Assembly: GCF_009208735.1 (NCBI RefSeq)
Contig: NZ_WFLJ01000001.1
Location: 62,001-126,000, forward strand
Origin: Janthinobacterium rivuli
GTDB taxonomy: Bacteria; Pseudomonadota; Gammaproteobacteria; Burkholderiales; Burkholderiaceae_D
DNA: 64,000 bases
Reading direction: 5' to 3'
The notes under the pieces are model-generated. The model did not search any database, was not told the origin of the DNA, and was given only the letters and a program-made list of their open reading frames with translations. This document shows positions 25,021 through 32,393 of this stretch, piece by piece (position 1 is the first letter of the stretch; the number at the start of each line of letters is the position of its first letter). A program made the position numbers and the translations under genes.

Positions 25021-25914
25021 ATGCCATTACGCCGCTATTCTTCGTTGATTCCCCTGCTCGCCATCCTCGGCTCCGTCACCTGCCTGGGACTGGGCACCTC
25101 ATGGGCCAAGCACAGCCTGTTCCCGCTGGTGGGCGCACAGGGCACGACGGCCGTGCGCGTGGGCTTTTCCGCCCTGCTGCTGTTGCTGTTCTGGCGTCCG
25201 TGGCGCTGGCAGCTGAGCCGCGCCGACCTGCGCACGGTGGCCCTGTACGGCGCCGCGCTGGGACTGACGAACCTGTGTTTCTACATGGCGCTGCGCACGA
25301 TTCCCTTCGGCATCGCCGTGGCGATCGAGTTTTCCGGCCCGCTGGCCGTCGCGCTGCTGGCCTCGCGCCGTCCGCTCGACTTCGTCTGGGTGGCCCTGGC
25401 CGTGGCGGGACTGGCGCTGCTGCTGCCGCTCGGCCACGACGTCAGCAATCTCGATCCCACCGGCGTGCTGTTCGCCCTGGGCGCCGCCGTCTGCTGGGCT
25501 TCGTACATCGTCTTTGGCAAGCGCGCCAGCCATTTGCATGCGGGCCATTCCGTGGCGCTGGGCCTGGCCATGGCCGCGCTGGTGGTGGTGCCCGTGGGTG
25601 TGATGCATAGCGGCGCCGCCCTGCTCTCGCCCGTGGTGCTGGGCGTGGGCCTGGGCGTGGCCCTCATTTCCAGCGCGATACCGATCTCGCTGGAAATGGT
25701 GGCCCTGAAACGCCTGACGCCGCAGGCCTTCGGCATCATGAGCAGCATGGAGCCGGCCGTGGCCGCCATGCTCGCGTACATCCTGCTCGACGAACGCCTG
25801 GGCGCCGGGCAATGGCTGGCCATCGCCATGATCATGGCCGCCTCCATGGGCAGTTCCTACATGGCGCAGCGCATGAAAAAAGCGGCGCCGGCGCTCATGG
25901 CTGAATACAGATAG
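25021..25914 (+). CDS. EamA/DMT superfamily exporter, RhtA-like
   Basis: A 297-residue, ten-helix drug/metabolite transporter with two EamA repeats. The beginning ILGSVTCLGLGTSWAKHSLFPLVGAQGTTAVR, the mid-part LGLTNLCFYMALRTIPFGIAVAIEFSGPLAVAL and the end LKRLTPQAFGIMSSMEPAVAAMLAYILLDERL closely follow the threonine/homoserine exporter RhtA. It is divergent from the Lrp-type regulator, which probably controls it. Its last 20 bases overlap the 3' end of the convergent rstB-like gene. Export of amino acids is likely; the exact substrate is not shown. Confidence 0.88.
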   Translation: MPLRRYSSLIPLLAILGSVTCLGLGTSWAKHSLFPLVGAQGTTAVRVGFSALLLLLFWRPWRWQLSRADLRTVALYGAALGLTNLCFYMALRTIPFGIAVAIEFSGPLAVALLASRRPLDFVWVALAVAGLALLLPLGHDVSNLDPTGVLFALGAAVCWASYIVFGKRASHLHAGHSVALGLAMAALVVVPVGVMHSGAALLSPVVLGVGLGVALISSAIPISLEMVALKRLTPQAFGIMSSMEPAVAAMLAYILLDERLGAGQWLAIAMIMAASMGSSYMAQRMKKAAPALMAEYR

Positions 25915-27199
25915 TGAAGCGCGCGCCGCCCAGCGGTGAGTCATCGATGGCGATGGCGCCGCCGTGCAGCGCGACGGCCCTGGCGGCGATGGCCAGTCCC
26001 AGGCCGTGGCCGGCGGCCGCATGATCGTGCTCGCGGGCCAGGCGGTAGAACGGGGCGAACACCTGTTCGCGCTGCTCGGCGGGGATGCCGGGGCCATCAT
26101 CCTCGATCACGATGCGCAGCGCATCGCCGTCGCGCACGGCCGACAGCGCCACGCGCGCGACGGCATATTTGGCGGCGTTGCCGAGCAGGTTGCCGACGGC
26201 GCGCGCCAGCAGGCGCGGATCGCCGCGCAGTTCGCCCAGATCGCCGGCGATGCTCGTGCTCAGCTGCGCTGGCCCGCACAGCGCCGACGCACAGTCCCGC
26301 AGCAGCGGCGCCAGGGCGAATGGCATGCGCGGCAAGTCCTGCGCATGATCGAGCTGCATCAGGCTCAGCAGCTCATTGACCAGCGTTTTCAGTTCCTCGA
26401 CGTCGGCGCCCATGGCGTCGATGCGCCGCTGCAGGTCGGGCTGGCCGGCCGCATGCGGCCCGGCCAGCAGCGCCAGGCCGAATTCCAGCCGCGCGATCGG
26501 CGTGCGCAGCTCGTGCGAGACCGACAGCAGCAGATGCTTGCGCGCCTCCAGCAGGGAGCCGATGCGCTCGGCCATGTCATTGATGCGGCCCGCCAGCGGC
26601 GCGATGCTCGACGCGGGATTCACCCGCGCCCGCGCCGCCAGATCGCCCTGTCCGAAATCGTCGGCCATGCGCGACAGCGCCGCCAGGCTGCGGCCGTGCG
26701 CGCGCGTCCACCACCCGAGCGGCAGCAGCAGGCATAAGGCGATGACGGCGAAGCGGATCGCTTCCATGCGCAGCGCCTGGCCGACGTCGATGGGCAGGTT
26801 TTGCGCGTGTATCACGTCGTCCTCGCTGCCCGCATAGCGCGCGCCCGTGCCGTCCACGCGGCGATAGAAGGCCTTGCCGCCCACGTCCATCACGACGGCG
26901 CCTTGCAGCAGCTGCGCACGCCGGGCGGCCGGCAGCGCCGGCAGGACAGTGGACAAGGGTTCCAATTCCAGCGTGACGTCCGACACTTCGCGCACCTTGT
27001 TCAGGCGCGGTAGCCATTCGTCGGCGGGCGCCTTGTCGATGTACTGCTGCAGCAGGAAGATCTGGCCGGCGGCCTGGTCGCGCGCGATGTGCTCGAGCGG
27101 ATCGCCGAACAGGCGGCTGAAGGTGATGTAGATGACGCAGCTGCCCAGCGCGATGGCCAGCAGCACCAGCAGCGCGAAACGCCAGAACAGGCGGTTCAT
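25895..27199 (-). CDS. rstB: RstB-like membrane sensor histidine kinase
   Basis: A 434-residue inner-membrane kinase. Layout: first helix (FALLVLLAIALGSCVIYITF), a periplasmic domain of about 110 residues, second helix near 150-170, a HAMP domain, the phospho-acceptor in SVSHELRTPIARLEF, an N-box region (LLGNAAKYAV) and G-box IEDDGPGIPAEQREQVFAPFYRL with GLGLAI. The periplasmic SRLFGDPLEHIARD/LEPLST pattern and the gene order match the RstB/RstA family. I start it at the ATG 27199, which overlaps the response regulator stop by 4 bases; the much longer open frame upstream is an artefact inside the regulator gene. In enterobacteria RstB responds to PhoPQ and acid or low Mg2+; the stimulus here is unknown. 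Confidence 0.9.
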   Translation of the reverse strand: MNRLFWRFALLVLLAIALGSCVIYITFSRLFGDPLEHIARDQAAGQIFLLQQYIDKAPADEWLPRLNKVREVSDVTLELEPLSTVLPALPAARRAQLLQGAVVMDVGGKAFYRRVDGTGARYAGSEDDVIHAQNLPIDVGQALRMEAIRFAVIALCLLLPLGWWTRAHGRSLAALSRMADDFGQGDLAARARVNPASSIAPLAGRINDMAERIGSLLEARKHLLLSVSHELRTPIARLEFGLALLAGPHAAGQPDLQRRIDAMGADVEELKTLVNELLSLMQLDHAQDLPRMPFALAPLLRDCASALCGPAQLSTSIAGDLGELRGDPRLLARAVGNLLGNAAKYAVARVALSAVRDGDALRIVIEDDGPGIPAEQREQVFAPFYRLAREHDHAAAGHGLGLAIAARAVALHGGAIAIDDSPLGGARFTICIQP

Positions 27200-27873
27200 T
27201 CCCAGGCCGAGGGCGTGAGCAGATAGCCTTCGCCCCACACCGTCTTGATGCGCTCGGCGGCGCCATCGTCGAACTTGCGGCGCAGGCGCGAGATGCAGTT
27301 GTCGATGCTGCGGTCCAGGCCATCGAATTCGATGCCGCGCATCTTGACGAGGATATCGTTGCGCGACATGACCTTGCCCGCCGCGTCGGCCAGGATGGCG
27401 AACAGCTTGAATTCGGCGCTGTTCATGGCGATTTCCTGGCCGCGCCAGTGCACGGCGCGGTTCTCGCGCGATACGCGCAGCTGGCCGATGACGATATCGC
27501 TGCCGGCCGCCGCGCTGCCGCGCCGCTGCAGCGCGCGCAGGCGGGCCAGCAGCACGCGCGGCTGGACCGGCTTGTTCACATAGTCGTCGGCGCCCTGCTC
27601 CAGGCCCGAGACTTCGTCGAAGGCGTCTTCGCGCGCGGTGAGTATCAGGATGGGCACGGCGCTGAGCTGGCGCAGCTGGCGGCACACCACCAGGCCATCG
27701 ACGCCGGGCAAGGTCAGGTCAAGGATGACCAGGTCAGGCTCAAGGTCACGGAAGCGCGCCAGGGCCTGGTCGCCGCGCGTCACCACGTCGACCACATAGT
27801 CGTATTGCTCCAGGTATTCCTTGACCAGCGCGGCCAGCCGCGCATCGTCCTCCACCAGCATGACACCTTGCAT
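27196..27873 (-). CDS. rstA: RstA-like OmpR/PhoB-family response regulator
   Basis: A 225-residue regulator with a receiver domain (acidic pocket EDD at 8-10, phospho-acceptor Asp52 in LVILDLTLPG, Lys101 in NKP) and an OmpR-type winged-helix DNA-binding domain ending in KTVWGEGYLLTPSAWE. The C-terminal SAWE echoes the HAWE end of E. coli RstA and supports the assignment. The start at 27873 has GGAGGG just upstream. It forms an operon with the RstB-like kinase and is divergent from three outer-membrane or periplasmic genes. A near-perfect RstA box lies in the intergenic region, so it probably controls those genes and possibly itself. Confidence 0.92.
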   Translation of the reverse strand: MQGVMLVEDDARLAALVKEYLEQYDYVVDVVTRGDQALARFRDLEPDLVILDLTLPGVDGLVVCRQLRQLSAVPILILTAREDAFDEVSGLEQGADDYVNKPVQPRVLLARLRALQRRGSAAAGSDIVIGQLRVSRENRAVHWRGQEIAMNSAEFKLFAILADAAGKVMSRNDILVKMRGIEFDGLDRSIDNCISRLRRKFDDGAAERIKTVWGEGYLLTPSAWE

Positions 27874-27948
27874 CGTCCCTCCGCGCCGCCATTTTTGTGG
27901 CGTATTGTAGTGGAGCGCGGCGCAAAAGTGGCACATTCGACAATCAGG

Positions 27949-27962
27949 TACACATTGCTACA
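27949..27962 (+). promoter_or_regulatory. Candidate RstA box between rstA and the omp/mipA genes
   Basis: TACACATTGCTACA matches the E. coli RstA box TACATNTNGTTACA at 10 of 12 defined positions. Two more TACA half-sites follow at 27970 and 27983, giving four TACA starts at intervals of 10, 11 and 13 bases, roughly one per helical turn. The array lies 76 bases from the rstA start and 115 from the start of the outer-membrane gene. Confidence 0.6.
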
Positions 27963-28076
27963 CTTTTCATACAAATGCGCCCTACAAATTGAGGACAATT
28001 CAAGGACAAACCAGGGCGGATTCCGGGACGACGTTTGCCTAACATTCGTAGCTCCTACTTCAACCGGAATCCGAAC

Positions 28077-28655
28077 ATGAAAAAAATTGTATGCAGCACC
28101 CTGCTCGCCATCGCCGCCACGTCGCTGGCCCATGCCGAAGGCCTGTACGTGGGCGCCAACGTCAGCCCGGCTACCGACGGCAAGATCCAGTATGCGGCCG
28201 GCGGCGCGACGACGCAGCGCGGCGCCAGCGGCAAGGCGGTGCCCTTCGGCGTCTTCGCCGGCTACGATCTGACGCCGGCCTGGGCCCTGGAAGGCGGCTA
28301 CCGCGCCAGCGGCGGCGCGACCAGCTTCGACCTCGATCCTGGCTACCGGCTCAAGGTACGCGCCAGCGCCGCCTACCTGGCGGCGCGCGGCACGTGGCAC
28401 CTGGACGACGACTGGTCGCTGTTCGCCAAGGCCGGCGTGGCGCACAGCCGCCTGAAGCTGTCCATCGACGGCAGGAATGCGCCGCCGGGCGAATCGGCCA
28501 GCAAGACGGGCTTGTACGCCAGCGTGGGCGCGGCCTACCAGATCAACAAGGACGTGGCGCTGCAGCTCGAATGGGAGCACGCCCCGACAGTCAAATACGA
28601 AGGATTCGATAGCAGGATGAACCGCCTGGCGCTCGGTGTCCGCTTCGGTTTTTAA
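28077..28655 (+). CDS. Small outer-membrane beta-barrel protein (OmpA-like/OmpW-like barrel)
   Basis: This 192-residue precursor has a signal peptide (MKKIVCSTLLAIAATSLAHA) and a mature part of about eight alternating strands: EGLYVGANVSP, VPFGVFAGYDLTPAWALEGGYRASGG, LKVRASAAYLAARGTWHL, WSLFAKAGVAHSRLKLSI, KTGLYASVGAAYQINKDVALQLEWEH and a final strand ending in RFGF with terminal Phe, the outer-membrane sorting signal. It is therefore an eight-stranded barrel of the OmpA-like N-terminal or OmpW type without a periplasmic domain. I chose the ATG at 28077, which gives a clean signal peptide. It is the first of three plus-strand envelope genes divergent from rstA. Confidence 0.85.
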   Translation: MKKIVCSTLLAIAATSLAHAEGLYVGANVSPATDGKIQYAAGGATTQRGASGKAVPFGVFAGYDLTPAWALEGGYRASGGATSFDLDPGYRLKVRASAAYLAARGTWHLDDDWSLFAKAGVAHSRLKLSIDGRNAPPGESASKTGLYASVGAAYQINKDVALQLEWEHAPTVKYEGFDSRMNRLALGVRFGF

Positions 28656-28664
28656 AAGGATGGC

Positions 28665-29459
28665 ATGAACAAGTTCGCTCCCCGTTTTTTTTCCCGTTTT
28701 TCTCCCCTGCTGTTGCTGCTGGCCGCCTGTGCTCCGGCACTGGCCGACGGCGCCAGCGCCAGCGCGCTGATGATGCCCGACGGGAGCAGGGATATGTACG
28801 TGGGAGCGGCTGTCACGGGCAGCTCCGCGACGGACGATGGCGCGCCGCGCGCCGCCGTCCTGCGGCCGCTGCTGCAGGTCCAGTGGAGCAACGGCGTGTT
28901 CGTCTCTGCCAGCGGCGTGGCAGGCATGCATCTGTCGGCCACGCCGGGCGTGGAGTACGGCCCGCTGCTCGCCTCCAGCAATACGCGCGGTCCGGAAGAT
29001 AGCTGGCGCCTGCGCGGCACGCGGCGCATCAAGGGCTCGCTCGACGTGGGCGGTTTCTATGGCCATTACCTGGGCGAGCAGACGCGCGTCACATCGAACC
29101 TGCTGTACGACACGAGCGCGCGCGGCTGGCGCGGCCAGTTCAGCCTGCAAAAGACCTTGCCCTCGCTGGCGGCCCACCATACGGTGACCGTGTCGGCCGG
29201 CGTGTCGCTGGCCAGCGGCGCCGTGATGGACGAGCGCTACGCCGTCAGCGCCGCTGCCGGGGGCGCGCGCGACTACCGGCCGGGCGGCGGCGTCACGTCC
29301 GTCGATGCCGGCATCAACTGGAACTGGGCCCTGAGCAGCAAGTGGCTGCTCAACAGCGCCGTGACGGGTACGCGCCTGGGCGATGGGCCGGCCCACAGTC
29401 CCGTCATCGAGCGCCGCAACGTGATCACCTGGTCCAGCGGCCTGGGCTACCGGTTTTAA
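28665..29459 (+). CDS. MipA/OmpV family outer-membrane protein
   Basis: The 264-residue precursor starts with a signal peptide (LLLLLAACAPALA-DG) and continues as a beta-rich protein of the MipA/OmpV family. Features are the SRDMYVGAAVTGSSATDDG start of the barrel, the HYLGEQTRVTSNLLYDTSARGWRGQFSLQKTLP centre and the C-terminal strand RNVITWSSGLGYRF ending in Phe. MipA is a scaffold linking murein synthases and hydrolases in E. coli, while OmpV proteins are barrel porins or adhesins, so the role is not certain. The gene follows the small barrel gene by 9 bases, and MipA/OmpV genes are often next to OmpR-type two-component systems, as here. Confidence 0.85.
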   Translation: MNKFAPRFFSRFSPLLLLLAACAPALADGASASALMMPDGSRDMYVGAAVTGSSATDDGAPRAAVLRPLLQVQWSNGVFVSASGVAGMHLSATPGVEYGPLLASSNTRGPEDSWRLRGTRRIKGSLDVGGFYGHYLGEQTRVTSNLLYDTSARGWRGQFSLQKTLPSLAAHHTVTVSAGVSLASGAVMDERYAVSAAAGGARDYRPGGGVTSVDAGINWNWALSSKWLLNSAVTGTRLGDGPAHSPVIERRNVITWSSGLGYRF

Positions 29460-29464
29460 GCGCC

Positions 29465-30145
29465 ATGCGCAAATCCCTGCTTCTCGGTCTGGCACTGCTG
29501 CCCGCGTTCGCCTGTGCACAGGAGAGCAGCGACTGGCTCGCGTATCGCGATGCCTACCGCCACATGCTCTGGTTCGAGAAGTACGGCAAGCCCAAGCAAT
29601 TGCTGCAGAATCATTTGCGCCTGCGTCCGCGCGACGCCGGCGTGTCCATGGACGGCTTGCGCCTGAGCTTGCACGGCAAGGACGCGCAGCTGGCGCTGCC
29701 GCTCGATGCGCTGGGCCGCGCCGTTTTCCCTTTCTCCAAGGCCGCGTATGACGACAACGCGGAACTGATGTGGAACCGCAAGCCGGGACAGGTCATGGCG
29801 AGTGCCTGGGTCTCCATCGTCGCCCGGCCCGACGGCGTGTACGCCACGGCCGACTTGCGCGCCGCCTGCGAACAACTGCTCGCCTACCTGCGCTACACGG
29901 GCGGGGCGAACGACAAGCGCTGCGCCGGCGTGCAGTTTGCATACCCGAGGACGGAGGCGGCGCAAGTGCGCTACCAGGGCGGCGATGGCGCGGCGTTGCC
30001 GCTGGCGGCGCAGGAAGGTCCCGCCTTTCCCGGCGATGCCGTCAGCGGCTTTCGCGTCTTCGCCTACCGCTTCAATGCGCACCCGCAGACGGGACAAGTC
30101 CTCACCAGCGGCACGCCGCTGGCGATCGCCGCGCTGCTCGAATAG
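29465..30145 (+). CDS. Hypothetical periplasmic protein, possibly DUF2987-like
   Basis: This 226-residue precursor has a signal peptide (LLLGLALLPAFACA-QE). The mature part has SMDGLRLSLHGKDAQLALPLDALGRAVFPFSKAAYDDNAELMWNRKPG, a beta-sandwich-like stretch recalling DUF2987 proteins, and a later region with Cys residues (DLRAACEQLL, DKRCAGVQF) that could form a disulfide. I am not sure of the family. It starts 5 bases after the mipA-like stop, so it belongs to the same operon as the two outer-membrane proteins and probably acts in the periplasm with them under RstA control. Confidence 0.7.
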   Translation: MRKSLLLGLALLPAFACAQESSDWLAYRDAYRHMLWFEKYGKPKQLLQNHLRLRPRDAGVSMDGLRLSLHGKDAQLALPLDALGRAVFPFSKAAYDDNAELMWNRKPGQVMASAWVSIVARPDGVYATADLRAACEQLLAYLRYTGGANDKRCAGVQFAYPRTEAAQVRYQGGDGAALPLAAQEGPAFPGDAVSGFRVFAYRFNAHPQTGQVLTSGTPLAIAALLE

Positions 30146-30152
30146 AGTCTGC

Positions 30153-31376
30153 TCAGTGCGCGGCCGCCCCCGCCACATGGGCGGCCAGGTTGCGGCGCGC
30201 CAGCCACGCCAGCGGCAGCAGGGCCAGCAAGGCGGCGGCCACGCCGGCCCATGGCGACGACGCCATCAGCTGGCGCGACACCATCAGCGCCCCCAGCATG
30301 GAGCCGAAGGAAATGCCGAGATTAAATGCGGAGATGTTCAGGCCCGAAGCGAAATCGACGGCGCGCGGCGTGTAGCGCTCGGCCGTGGCCAGCATGCCGG
30401 CTTGCAGGGCGGGCGACAGGCCGAAGGCGAACACGCCCCAGACGAACAGCATCACCGTCATCATCGACTGTGAACTGATGCTCAAGGCCACACCCACTTG
30501 CGTGACGGCCAGCAACAGCAGCATCCATCGCAAGGCTTTTTGCCAGCCCAGGTGGCTCGTCAGGTAGCCGCCCGCCAGGTTGCCGGCAAAGGTGGCGATG
30601 CCGAAGACGATCAGCAAGGCGCTGGCCATGGTGACGGAAAAGCCCGTCACATCCGTCAGGATGGGCGTGATGAACGTGAAGGCGGCAAAGCTGCTGCCGA
30701 AGCCGAACGTGGTGACCGCCATCATGGTGAGAATGGGGCCGCTGCCCAGGGCCGCCAGCTGCGTCATGGCCTTGCCGCCCTTGCCCTGCTGCAAACCGGC
30801 AGGCAGCCAGCGCGCCATGGCGGCCAGGCCCAGCGCGGCCAGCACGACGACTGCAAAGAAGGGCAAGCGCCAGCCCATCAGGTTGCCGAGGAAGCTGCCG
30901 AGCGGCACGCCGATCACCATGGCCAGGGTCAATCCCGCGAACATCACGGAAATCGCCCTGCCCGCCTGCGCCTTGCTGACCAGGCTGGCCGCCACGGTGG
31001 CGCCGATGGCAAAGAAGGTGCCATGCGCCACAGCCGTGATGACCCGCCCCGCCAGCAGCCATTCAAACGTGTGGGAAAAGGCGGCCAGCACGTTACCGGC
31101 CAGGAACACGCTCATCAGCCCCAGCAAGGCGGCCTTGCGCGGCAGGCGCGACATCAGCAACACCAGCAGCGGCGTGCCGATGGCCAGCGCCAGCGCATAC
31201 AGGCTGACCAGCGAGCCGGCCGATTCGATGGAAACATGCAAATCCTTCGCGATGGCCGGCAAGATGCCGACGACGATGAATTCGGTGACGCCGATGGCGA
31301 AGGCGCCGACGGCCAGCGCCAGCACGCCGGGCGGCATGGTGCTGGCGGAAGTGGAAACAGGGTGTTCGGTGTGCAT
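30153..31376 (-). CDS. MFS transporter, DHA1 type (AraJ/SotB-like)
   Basis: A 12-helix exporter of the same branch as the one at 20976-22187: the N-terminus reads LALAVGAFAIGVTEFIVVGILP, loop 2-3 is LMSRLPRKAALLG and the motif C area is MFAGLTLAMVIGVPLGSFLG. The ATG at 31376 (407 residues) is preceded by GGAGAG and gives the normal length; the frame runs on upstream to 31445 without family similarity. It is divergent from a LysR-type regulator with an 87-bp shared intergenic region, the common layout for a regulator and its target. Substrate unknown. Confidence 0.88.
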   Translation of the reverse strand: MHTEHPVSTSASTMPPGVLALAVGAFAIGVTEFIVVGILPAIAKDLHVSIESAGSLVSLYALALAIGTPLLVLLMSRLPRKAALLGLMSVFLAGNVLAAFSHTFEWLLAGRVITAVAHGTFFAIGATVAASLVSKAQAGRAISVMFAGLTLAMVIGVPLGSFLGNLMGWRLPFFAVVVLAALGLAAMARWLPAGLQQGKGGKAMTQLAALGSGPILTMMAVTTFGFGSSFAAFTFITPILTDVTGFSVTMASALLIVFGIATFAGNLAGGYLTSHLGWQKALRWMLLLLAVTQVGVALSISSQSMMTVMLFVWGVFAFGLSPALQAGMLATAERYTPRAVDFASGLNISAFNLGISFGSMLGALMVSRQLMASSPWAGVAAALLALLPLAWLARRNLAAHVAGAAAH

Positions 31377-31463
31377 GGAGCTCTCCGGCGTAGGGTTCAA
31401 GCCAGCCAGTGTATCGAGAGAAATACTTTTGATATAGACTCTCACAATGGAAACACCTGTGAA

Positions 31464-32393
31464 ATGGATTCAATAATGGCCAGGCAAGACATCAACCGCG
31501 CGTTCGAGATGGCCGTGTTTGTCGCCGTGGTGGAAACGGGAGCCTTTTCCGCCGCCGCGCGCCGCCTGGCCCTGACGCCGTCGGCCGTCAGCAAGCTCGT
31601 CAATCGCCTGGAAGCGCGGCTCGGCGCGCGCTTGCTCCAGCGCAGCACGCGCCAGCTGCACACGACGCCCGAGGGCGACGCCTTCTTTATCCAGTGCAAG
31701 CGCATCCTCGACGATATCGACGGCGCCGAGCGCGAAGCATCGCAGGGCGCCGCGCCGCGCGGGCGCTTGCGCATCAACTGTTTCGTGCCGTTCGGCGTGC
31801 GCCATCTGCTGCCCATCCTGCCCGAGTTCGCGCAGCGCTATCCCGACATCGTGCTCGACGTCGTCGTCAGCGACGCCATCGTCGACTTGCTGGAAGACCG
31901 CACCGACATCGCCATCCGCACGGGCAAGCTGAAGGAATCGAACCTGGTGGCGCGCAAACTGGGCGAAGACACGATGGTCGTGGTGGCCTCGCCCGCATAC
32001 GCGGCGCGCCACGGCCTGCCGCGCACGCCGCAGGAATTGTCACAGCACAATTTATTGGCGTTCAACTTCCGCTGCCAGAACGAAACCTGGCCCTTCCTCG
32101 ACAAGGAGAGCGGAGCAACATTGCAAGTGGCGCCGCAAGGCAATACCTGCGTCAGCGATGGCGAAAGCATGCGCCAGTTGGTGCTGGCCGGCATGGGACT
32201 GGGACGCTTTTCGCGCCAGCACGTGCTGCGCGATATCGAGCACGGCGATTTGATCCCGGTGCTGCAGGACTACAATCCGGGCGACAAGGAAGTCGTGCAC
32301 GCCGTCTTCGTGGGACCGGGTTTGCAAGTGCCGGCCAGGGTGCGCGTGATGCTCGATTATCTGCTGGAAAAAGTGAGGCTGGGCGATGCCTAA
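31464..32393 (+). CDS. LysR family transcriptional regulator
   Basis: A 309-residue LysR protein: N-terminal HTH (FVAVVETGAFSAAARRLALTPSAVSKLVNRLEARLGARLLQRSTR) and a substrate-binding domain beginning RGRLRINCFVPFGVRHLLPILPEF. The subgroup with VSDAIVDLLEDRTDIAIRTG and YAARHGLPRTPQEL resembles the CrgA/DmlR branch. Two ATGs are possible, 31464 and 31476; neither has a strong ribosome site. It is divergent from the MFS exporter, which it probably controls. TATC at 31412 and GATA at 31431 frame a dyad in the intergenic region. Its 3' end overlaps the convergent phosphodiesterase gene by 4 bases, leaving no room for an intergenic terminator. Confidence 0.9.
   Translation: MDSIMARQDINRAFEMAVFVAVVETGAFSAAARRLALTPSAVSKLVNRLEARLGARLLQRSTRQLHTTPEGDAFFIQCKRILDDIDGAEREASQGAAPRGRLRINCFVPFGVRHLLPILPEFAQRYPDIVLDVVVSDAIVDLLEDRTDIAIRTGKLKESNLVARKLGEDTMVVVASPAYAARHGLPRTPQELSQHNLLAFNFRCQNETWPFLDKESGATLQVAPQGNTCVSDGESMRQLVLAGMGLGRFSRQHVLRDIEHGDLIPVLQDYNPGDKEVVHAVFVGPGLQVPARVRVMLDYLLEKVRLGDA

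Noticed and set aside
25895..27685. 596-residue version of the RstB-like kinase
   Set aside because: The first 160 or so residues lie within the rstA gene in another frame; the true start is the ATG at 27199 overlapping the rstA stop.
30498..32393. 631-residue version of the LysR protein
   Set aside because: The N-terminal half is antisense to the MFS exporter; the LysR HTH begins only after 31476.
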